Position numbers and translations under genes: made by a program
Source of the DNA: Sivonenia sp049582005
GTDB taxonomy: Bacteria > Cyanobacteriota > Cyanobacteriia > Gloeobacterales > PMM-0068
Assembly (NCBI GenBank): GCA_049582005.1
Contig: JBAUTB010000089.1
Coordinates: 1 to 64,000, forward strand
Direction of reading: 5' to 3'
Length of the DNA stretch: 64,000 nt
In this document: in pieces, positions 58,608 through 64,000 of the stretch
Layout: each line of letters opens with the position of its first letter
Position numbering within the stretch: position 1 is the stretch's first letter
The notes under the pieces: model-generated
What the model was told of the DNA's origin: nothing
The model's database searches: none
The model's input: the letters and a program-made list of their open reading frames with translations, nothing else

Positions 58608-58940
58608 CTACTGCTTGGGGGGAGATGTAGTAGGAGCAGTTTCATCACGCATGGAACCGCCGCTGCTGTCCCCACTGCCAGGAGCCGACATGGTGCCACT
58701 GGTTCCAGGTGTACTTGGTTTACTTGTGGATGAACCGGAAGGATAGTCGCTAGTCGTTGGGGTTTCAGTCATTGGGGTTGTCGTTGGGGTTGCGGGTTTC
58801 TTCGCCTTCGTCTTCGTTGTAGTAGAAGGTTCTGCCTGAGTCGGAGTGTCCGACTTGTCCATGTTCGACTGAGCGAAAGCCCCAGCTACGGGCACTAGGG
58901 TCATAGCAGCCAATGCAACTGCAAAAAGAGATTTAGACAT
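58608..58940 (-). CDS. Secreted Ser/Thr/Pro-rich low-complexity protein
   Basis: A 110-residue protein starting MSKSLF with a signal peptide (A-L-A-A-M-T-L-V-P-V-A-G-A-F-A). The mature part is low-complexity, rich in Thr, Ser, Pro, Gly and Lys, with no cysteine. GAGGAA lies before the ATG at 58940; an in-frame GTG/ATG start at 58955 is possible. Such proteins are often surface or wall-associated. Function is unknown. Confidence 0.6.
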   Translation of the reverse strand: MSKSLFAVALAAMTLVPVAGAFAQSNMDKSDTPTQAEPSTTTKTKAKKPATPTTTPMTETPTTSDYPSGSSTSKPSTPGTSGTMSAPGSGDSSGGSMRDETAPTTSPPKQ

Positions 58941-58941
58941 G

Positions 58942-59012
58942 AGATGGTTCCTCAATGCGTCTGAGTTATCAACTCCCTCTGACCCCTCTAAGTAGTAGAT
59001 GGTTCCTCAATT
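58942..59012. repeat. 15-nt direct repeat pair upstream of the secreted gene
   Basis: AGATGGTTCCTCAAT occurs near 58943-58957 and again at 58998-59012, about 55 bases apart. On the minus strand it contains the SD-like GAGGAA of the secreted protein gene. The rest of the 58941-59233 gap is AT-rich and shows no gene. Confidence 0.5.
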
Positions 59013-59233
59013 CATTTTTTAAAACAGAAAAAATTCACCTAAACGCCGTGAGAGAGAGGGTTTGAGAGAAATAATTAATGCGTTATTGAAATCAAAATGA
59101 TCTAGCCTGGATATCAAAGACGCACTAAAAAGCCTGTTACAGAAGATTAAGAATTGGAAAATATTCCAAGAATTAGCGGATTAGGCTGCGTGACATACTT
59201 TCTTCCCCGCGAGAGTGCTAAAAATTCTAGAAA

Positions 59234-59668
59234 TCATTCGCAGTCAGAATTTTCGGCATCGGTGGTACAGAGGAACTTCCCTTGTTCGTCTACGACCACA
59301 AGGCCAAAAGGTACGTTGATATTGTTATGTAGGGTTTTGACTAAAAATCTACGGTTGGAACTGAATTCATCTTCCCAGCGCTTGCTATCGACATTGAGAC
59401 GAATCAGGGGTTCTCCCGTTCTTTTTTCCCAATTGCGCACCAAAGGAGGGTCGCTGTCCAAGCGTTTGACCCAGTAGTCGATATTCTTATAGTCCTGATA
59501 ATTGAGTTCCTGAGTACGGTAAGGACGTCTGTAGACGGGGACAGGCACAGGCACGAAAATAACTTGGGCAGCCAAGACATCGGTGAATAGAAATCCAGTG
59601 CTCAACCCTAAGGCAATAGCACGCATAATTTTTTTGTAGGGAGTAATTCTGGCAGGAGGGGTAAACAT
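59234..59668 (-). CDS. Secreted protein of unknown function
   Basis: A 144-residue protein with a signal-peptide-like start (K-K, then I-A-L-G-L-S-T-G-F-L-F-T and D-V-L-A). A V-P-V-P-V-P-V stretch and tyrosine-rich motifs follow. Two cysteines near the end (F-L-C and D-C-E) could form a disulfide. The ATG at 59668 shares the CATG with the plus-strand frame's ATG at 59667; an ATG at 59626 is an alternative start. I do not recognise the family. Confidence 0.55.
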   Translation of the reverse strand: MFTPPARITPYKKIMRAIALGLSTGFLFTDVLAAQVIFVPVPVPVYRRPYRTQELNYQDYKNIDYWVKRLDSDPPLVRNWEKRTGEPLIRLNVDSKRWEDEFSSNRRFLVKTLHNNINVPFGLVVVDEQGKFLCTTDAENSDCE

Positions 59669-59741
59669 GGTATTTCAGAGACCTGTATACCCATATTCGC
59701 TTAGGAAAGAAGATTCTATCTTACGGATGAGGAAAATGCTG

Positions 59742-60221
59742 ATGGAACCATCATTAAGCTACCGAAAAGGTATGGCTTTCTTTGAACGAGGGGACTATCG
59801 AGAATCAGTTCTCTGGTTCCAACAGGCTCTTAAAGAAACTCCAGAAGATGCAGAACTCTCCCTCTGGTTAGTTCAGGCTCTAGATGCCTATGGGGCCAAT
59901 GACGAAGCCCTAAAGCTCTGTCGTTCATTCATTAGATCCCAAGATCCGAAGATCAGTAAACAAGCCCGTAGTTTGCTGGCGGTCATGGAAGCCGTGCCTC
60001 TGAGCCGTCCCAGTAGACCACTCCCTGATCCGAAAGAGTATGACTTTAATCTGAGGGGTGCTCAGAGCGGAGGTGGAGGAAAATCTAGTCCAACCCCTGC
60101 TCCCCAAGCAAAGACTTCCACGGAAGAAACGAGTTCAGCTTCCCTACCTACGGGGTATTTGTGGATCGTGGCCGCCTTAGTCGGCGGCGCTACCGTGGTT
60201 TGGTGGATTTTAATTAAGTAA
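59742..60221 (+). CDS. TPR protein with C-terminal membrane anchor
   Basis: A 159-residue protein. Two TPR-like helix pairs (residues ~5-75: S-Y-R-K-G-M-A-F-F-E-R-G-D-Y-R-E-S and L-S-L-W-L-V-Q-A-L-D-A-Y-G-A-N) are followed by a Gly/Ser/Pro-rich linker and one C-terminal hydrophobic helix (L-W-I-V-A-A-L-V-G-G-A-T-V-V-W-W). It would be a tail-anchored scaffold. ATG 59742 is chosen because GAGGA at 59729-59733 lies eight bases upstream; in-frame ATGs at 59667, 59727 and 59736 exist. The end overlaps the convergent phosphohexomutase gene by 8 nt. Confidence 0.7.
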   Translation: MEPSLSYRKGMAFFERGDYRESVLWFQQALKETPEDAELSLWLVQALDAYGANDEALKLCRSFIRSQDPKISKQARSLLAVMEAVPLSRPSRPLPDPKEYDFNLRGAQSGGGGKSSPTPAPQAKTSTEETSSASLPTGYLWIVAALVGGATVVWWILIK

Positions 60222-61617
60222 GCGACAAAGCCCAATCTTTCGCCCAGGCTAGGGTACGCGCTACTCGCTCTGGATTGGGTCCTTCGCAATAGAGCCTGAG
60301 TAGAGGTTCTGTCCCACTAAAGCGGATCAGGAGCCAATGGCCTGGAGCCAGGCGGAACCGATGACCATCCGTCGTCAGATGTTCCGTTACGGTCAAACCA
60401 TCCACTTCCGTGAAGGGTCGTTTCTCTAGCTCGCTGACCAGTTTATTCTTGAGGTCACTATTCGGGAGTTTGAGATCAATGCGGTCATAGACACTGTGGT
60501 AATCCAATTCCTCTTGTAACTCTTGGTAGAGCTGGGTAAGGTCTTTGCCGGTGAGAGCCACCATTTCCAGAAGATAGAGTACACAAAGCAGGCCATCCCG
60601 CTCTGGCATATGGTCTATGAAGCCTACACCGCCAGATTCTTCCCCGCCGACCAAAACCGGCTCACGGAGCATGATTTCGGCAATGTACTTAAACCCAATC
60701 GCCGTCTCATAGCACTTCAGACCCCGTGCATTTGCGACTTGAGCCATAAGGTCCGAACCACTGATTGTCTTGACCACTGCCCCCGTTAATCCTTTTCGGC
60801 GGACCAAATGGTCGATAAACAGCGGAATCAAAACCTGACAGCTCAAGTAATTGCCAGCATGGTCTCCAGCCGCAACGCGGTCAGCATCGCCATCCAGTAC
60901 GGCCCCTACGACCGTTTCCGGTCCCGTGTATTCTTGCAGGGCTTTAAAGAAAGGAGCCAAGTTCTTTGGAATCGGTTCTGGACTTACTCCACCAAAGAGG
61001 GGGTCACGCTCACTTCGCAATTCTATAAGCGGTCGCTTTAGCAAACGTCTAAGGCTGCCACTACCAACCCCATGCATAACGTCCATAAGAATGGCCATGT
61101 CCGCTCGTTCAATCGCTTCTAAATCCACTTTTTTGCTGATTTGTTCCAGGTAGGCAGGCCAGGGATCGAAATAGGCTAAGGTTCCGCCTGGCTTCTCACT
61201 CAGCGCTCCACCTTCTACATAGCGCTCTTCAATTCCTTGGGTGAATTCTGACCCAACAGAACCCCCGAAAGCCCCTTTAATTTTGAGTCCTGAGTACGTG
61301 GGAGGATTGTGACTGGCGGTGATTACAATCGCGCCCAACATCCCTTTGGAAACAACAGTCCAACTATAGGCAGGCGTTGGTGCTGGCCCCTCGCTTAAAA
61401 GAACATGAAATCCAGCTTTCTGGATCGCTTTGGCTGCCGCCAGCGCAAATTCTTCACTCAGGAAGCGACGGTCATAACCGACGACAATGCCTTCCCCTTG
61501 GAAGGTCTCAGCCAGTCGATAAGCGGCTAACTGGGCCACCTGTTCTACCCGCTCGAAGGTAAAGCCCTCAGCTATGATGCTACGCCAGCCATCCGTCCCA
61601 AATTGAATCCCACCCAT
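60214..61617 (-). CDS. Phosphoglucomutase/phosphomannomutase family protein
   Basis: A 467-residue alpha-D-phosphohexomutase. The phosphoserine loop is T-A-S-H-N-P-P with Ser102. The metal loop is D-G-D-A-D-R near residue 242, the sugar-binding loop is G-E-E-S-G-G near 318, and the phosphate-binding loop is R-F-S-G-T-E-P near 445. It interconverts hexose-1- and 6-phosphates; whether the hexose is glucose, mannose or glucosamine is not decided. It begins MGGIQFGTDGWR. No partner gene is on the same strand. Confidence 0.88.
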   Translation of the reverse strand: MGGIQFGTDGWRSIIAEGFTFERVEQVAQLAAYRLAETFQGEGIVVGYDRRFLSEEFALAAAKAIQKAGFHVLLSEGPAPTPAYSWTVVSKGMLGAIVITASHNPPTYSGLKIKGAFGGSVGSEFTQGIEERYVEGGALSEKPGGTLAYFDPWPAYLEQISKKVDLEAIERADMAILMDVMHGVGSGSLRRLLKRPLIELRSERDPLFGGVSPEPIPKNLAPFFKALQEYTGPETVVGAVLDGDADRVAAGDHAGNYLSCQVLIPLFIDHLVRRKGLTGAVVKTISGSDLMAQVANARGLKCYETAIGFKYIAEIMLREPVLVGGEESGGVGFIDHMPERDGLLCVLYLLEMVALTGKDLTQLYQELQEELDYHSVYDRIDLKLPNSDLKNKLVSELEKRPFTEVDGLTVTEHLTTDGHRFRLAPGHWLLIRFSGTEPLLRLYCEGPNPERVARTLAWAKDWALSLT

Positions 61618-61656
61618 GCGTGTCTACCTGCTGATTCTGTCTTTGGGGCTGATCAT

Positions 61657-61690
61657 ATAGCTATTCTCGATTGCATGAAATAGGCACCCT
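61657..61690. repeat. Dispersed 34-nt repeat, copy 2
   Basis: Matches 23016-23049 at 31 of 34 positions. It lies in the gap between the phosphohexomutase start and the YciI-like gene, with no other gene-like signal. The gap 61618-61791 holds no other supported gene. Confidence 0.7.
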
Positions 61691-61791
61691 TGTTCAGACG
61701 CGATCTATTGAGCCTCCGCTCGCGCCTCCCTTCAAGCAATGGCTTGAATAGTGATAGCATCGGGTCCAGCAATTACTTAGGAGGGGGGGCC

Positions 61792-62061
61792 GTGCCTAAA
61801 TACGTTCTATTCGGTTCTTATTGTGATGATGTTTTGGAAAAACGTGCGCCCTATCGTCAAGCTCATTTAGACCGTTTACAGCAACTTAAAGAGCAGGGCA
61901 TAGTAGTTACCTTAGGCCCGACCAAAGACCTAACGAAAGTGTTTGGTGTTTATGATGCACCGGATGAAGCTACTGCCCAAAAACTCATCGAAGAAGACCC
62001 TTATTGGCAAGCAGGCGTCTGGACGGAATATACCCTCAAGGAATGGATTCAGGCATTCTAG
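61792..62061 (+). CDS. YciI-like domain protein
   Basis: An 89-residue protein of the YciI/DGPF-type dimeric alpha-beta barrel fold. The start GTG 61792 is supported by AGGAGG at 61779-61784. A longer frame to 61690 is in-frame but has no such support. R-A-P-Y-R-Q-A-H-L-D-R-L and F-G-V-Y-D-A-P-D-E-A-T-A-Q-K-L fit the fold, and the family's His is in A-H-L-D. The substrate is unknown. Its stop shares CTAG with the convergent cobyrinate synthase stop. Confidence 0.8.
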   Translation: MPKYVLFGSYCDDVLEKRAPYRQAHLDRLQQLKEQGIVVTLGPTKDLTKVFGVYDAPDEATAQKLIEEDPYWQAGVWTEYTLKEWIQAF

Positions 62062-63467
62062 TAAGCATTTTGTTTTGATATATTGTCGAGCCATCGTTGG
62101 GCCATAGCCACCTGTTCTCCCCAGTGAACATGAAGATAGGAGGCATGGATATTCGCTAAACTCCAGCCCTCTTGGGTACCATCTTCAAAATGATAAAGAG
62201 CAGGATTAGGTTGAGCCTTCAGACTAGAACGATGAAATTCATGGCCTCTTATAGTCTGACCTGATTGCACCATATAAGAATCCTGTTGTGCGATGCCCTC
62301 TCGATAACCCAAGGTAAGTTTTGCTCCCATGCGGACTTGAGTAGGCAACACTCCTAACATCGGATGGATGTTTCCTTGAAAATCCAGGATACTTTCACTC
62401 AGGTACATCAATCCTCCACATTCTGCATAGACAGGCAGGCCCCGACCAATATAGTCTTTGAGTTGATTTTTTAAAGGGGTATTAGCTGCTAGTTGTTCTG
62501 CAAAAATTTCGGGAAATCCACCACCGAGATAAAGTCCTTGAATTTCTGAAGGTAACTTTCCATCGAGCGTTGGCTGAAAAGGAACTAAGGTTGCGCCCAA
62601 ACCCTCTAAGATATCGAGATTATCCTGATAGTAAAAATTAAAGGCTTGGTCTTGCGCGATCCCAATCAAGATAGAGGTTTCTTTTTGACGACAAATGACA
62701 GGGTTAGCGCATGTATAATCTGGAATTTTTTGAACGAGGGGTAGAAGCTTTTCCCCCTTGAGATAGGTTTCTGCCAGATGCGCTAGGCGAGCTTCAATCT
62801 GCGTAAATTGGTCTAATTCTCCGACGGGGATTAAACCTAAATGACGGTCTGGCAAGGTAAGTTCATCCGCACGGTAAAAGGTCCCATAGACGGTTAGCCC
62901 TATCCCCTCCAAGGCTTCAACCAATAACGCTTCATGCCTTGCAGAACCGATGCGATTGAGGATCACTCCTGCCAGATTGACTTGAGGATTGAACAGTTTA
63001 AATCCAAGTGCTTGTGCAGCTACAGAACGCCCCATTTTGGAAGCATCAACCACGAGCAGAACAGGTACGCCTAAGAGGACGGCTACATGAGCGCTACTTG
63101 CTTCAGGGCAAGCCTGCGCTTCGCTAACAGGGCAAGCCTGTGCTTCGCTAGCAGGGACTCTTGAGTTAGTTGATCCAGCAGTAATCCGACCATCAAATAA
63201 ACCCATGACTCCTTCAATAACGACCCCATCGCTGCCTTGACTTTGATGCCGAAAACATTGGGCTACATAGGGTTCGGAAGTTAAGAAAGGATCCAAATTA
63301 CGACAAGGTCTACCCGTAATCCGGTGGTGAAACATGGGGTCTATATAATCCGGCCCTACCTTAAACGATTGGATCGTCAAACCACGTTTTTTCAGCCAAG
63401 CTAAGAGCGCTAGGGTAATCGTAGTTTTTCCAACCCCACTATGGGTTCCAGCGATTAGAATAGCCAT
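62058..63467 (-). CDS. cobB: Cobyrinate a,c-diamide synthase with internal tandem duplication
   Basis: A 469-residue CobB/CbiA enzyme that amidates cobyrinate at a and c with ATP and glutamine. The P-loop G-T-H-S-G-V-G-K-T-T lies at 7-16, G-P-D-Y-I-D-P-M-F-H-H near 38, and the C-terminal glutamine amidotransferase domain holds Y-A-E-C-G-G-L-M-Y. Bases 63104-63151 carry two 24-nt copies encoding S-E-A-Q-A-C-P twice (residues ~107-121), not seen in the family as I know it. It overlaps the upstream secreted-protein gene by one base. Confidence 0.88.
   Translation of the reverse strand: MAILIAGTHSGVGKTTITLALLAWLKKRGLTIQSFKVGPDYIDPMFHHRITGRPCRNLDPFLTSEPYVAQCFRHQSQGSDGVVIEGVMGLFDGRITAGSTNSRVPASEAQACPVSEAQACPEASSAHVAVLLGVPVLLVVDASKMGRSVAAQALGFKLFNPQVNLAGVILNRIGSARHEALLVEALEGIGLTVYGTFYRADELTLPDRHLGLIPVGELDQFTQIEARLAHLAETYLKGEKLLPLVQKIPDYTCANPVICRQKETSILIGIAQDQAFNFYYQDNLDILEGLGATLVPFQPTLDGKLPSEIQGLYLGGGFPEIFAEQLAANTPLKNQLKDYIGRGLPVYAECGGLMYLSESILDFQGNIHPMLGVLPTQVRMGAKLTLGYREGIAQQDSYMVQSGQTIRGHEFHRSSLKAQPNPALYHFEDGTQEGWSLANIHASYLHVHWGEQVAMAQRWLDNISKQNAY
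63104..63151. repeat. In-frame 24-nt tandem duplication inside cobB
   Basis: Two copies (63104-63127, 63128-63151) agree at 22 of 24 positions, and a third begins as CAGGGA. The unit encodes SEAQACP on the minus strand. It lies in a loop after the G-V-M-G-L-F-D-G stretch, so it may be tolerated. Confidence 0.85.
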
Positions 63468-63976
63468 CAGAATTTATGCACAAGGCCCAAATCATAATCC
63501 CTCAAGAAGGTTCGCACCCCTGCAGCGAAAGCTCCTACAGAAGTATCAGTAGGGGGTAGAGCGCGGATAGTAACATCCAAAGGTTCCCCTTGATAGGGCT
63601 TTTCTAGTTGACTAAAGTACGGGCCAATATCCTTTACTGTCTCTGGCACGGGGCCAAATCGCGCTTTAACAGAAACCAGAACCCAGCGGTTCTGCAAGCG
63701 TTCTATGCGCAGGACGCGCTCAATCAGCACAGGCTTCATCTGGGTGCGGTCCCAAAACCGCTCAAAGGTGAGGAAACGTATTTCTGTCCCTGCTACTTGG
63801 GGGACACTGGTGCCCAAAAGCCGACTGGTTCCAGGAATAGAACCATAGGCCCGATTCACATAATCGGGGAGGGCTTTTTGTAAGGTTTTGGCTAAATCAT
63901 CTAGAGGACTGGCTTGAACTTGCTGTGCCAAGAAGCCGAGCACTCCTATAGAGACGAAGAGCCTAGGAACGAGCAT
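63467..63976 (-). CDS. Secreted protein of unknown function, near the window edge
   Basis: A 169-residue protein starting at ATG 63976 with a signal peptide (P-R-L-F-V-S-I-G-V-L-G-F-L-A-Q-Q-V-Q-A). The frame stays open to the window end, so an upstream start cannot be excluded. The mature part is basic and hydrophobic in turns, with no cysteine and no motif that I recognise. Its TGA overlaps the cobB ATG (TGATG). A role beside the cobyrinate synthase is not implied by sequence. Confidence 0.6.
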   Translation of the reverse strand: MLVPRLFVSIGVLGFLAQQVQASPLDDLAKTLQKALPDYVNRAYGSIPGTSRLLGTSVPQVAGTEIRFLTFERFWDRTQMKPVLIERVLRIERLQNRWVLVSVKARFGPVPETVKDIGPYFSQLEKPYQGEPLDVTIRALPPTDTSVGAFAAGVRTFLRDYDLGLVHKF

Positions 63977-64000
63977 GGGCTTTACCTGCAATTTCTGCCA

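Noticed and set aside
1..64000. HIP1 (GCGATCGC) islands, CRISPR arrays, tRNA and rRNA genes
   Set aside because: I read the gaps for these and found no convincing example. A tRNA scan and an exact HIP1 count would be decisive.

Overview
The window is a gene-dense stretch of a cyanobacterial chromosome. The lineage rests on the split RNA polymerase largest subunit (separate rpoC1 and rpoC2), a photosynthetic-type GAPDH (Gap2), a DUF751/Ycf33 protein, several families found mainly in cyanobacteria (DUF3386, DUF3084, DUF4346), and a ThiE with the cyanobacterial N-terminal extension. I saw no HIP1 octamer (GCGATCGC), so a basal Gloeobacter/Anthocerotibacter-like lineage is possible, but I cannot prove it without a database. 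I recognised no prophage, transposase, CRISPR array, rRNA or tRNA.

Layout. 1-1900: end of a membrane protein gene, then small genes including an antitoxin-like orphan and a DUF4258/DUF2283 toxin-antitoxin candidate. 2112-4588: a secreted protein gene and a divergent cassette of three coupled prepilin-like genes. 4585-11378 (minus): aquaporin, EgtD (ergothioneine), a GH63-like glucosidase and a GH133-type debranching enzyme. 11379-17973: an AT-rich gap, clpP, dnaJ, trmL, gap2 with a strong bidirectional terminator, a MiaE-like tRNA hydroxylase, and a secreted beta-helix protein with a SPOR-like end. 18248-22974: thiE-thiS, ssb, rsgA, a Xer recombinase, a PPC/DUF296 protein and a GNAT acetyltransferase. 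22976-28209: a small membrane ORF behind a DUF3386 gene, a Nudix gene, an overlapping five-gene operon (DUF4346, zinc ribbon, prmA, rsmE, stand-alone M41 protease) and an NnrU/Z-ISO protein.

28287-38109: GHL10 glycosidase-like gene coupled to a Ski2-type helicase, alpha/beta hydrolase, HtrA-type protease, UvrD-like helicase and cyanase. 38236-43900: circularly permuted ATP-grasp, photolyase, PgsA, DUF3084 coiled-coil membrane protein and a methyltransferase. 44231-49973: rpoC1-rpoC2 without an adjacent rpoB. 50029-54810: alpha/beta hydrolase with a DUF39 homocysteine-biosynthesis protein, metallophosphoesterase, and a KtrAB-type potassium uptake pair. 54923-64000: small conserved proteins, an iron-ADH-family enzyme, a CcdA/thioredoxin pair, secreted proteins, a TPR membrane protein, phosphohexomutase, YciI-like protein and cobyrinate diamide synthase.

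Most genes are core housekeeping functions: transcription, ribosome and tRNA modification, protein quality control, cofactors (thiamine, cobalamin, ergothioneine), glycogen-type carbon metabolism and ion or redox homeostasis. Packing is tight. Many same-strand neighbours overlap by ATGA or TGATG, and three convergent pairs share a palindromic stop tetranucleotide. The least ordinary items are the small ORF at 22976-23140 with a hairpin over its RBS and a dispersed repeat inside it, the terminator sitting on the RBS region of the gene after rpoC2, the isolated rpoC1C2 pair, the Cys/His tail on the aquaporin, and an in-frame tandem duplication in the cobyrinate synthase gene. I saw nothing I can firmly call a new multi-gene system.
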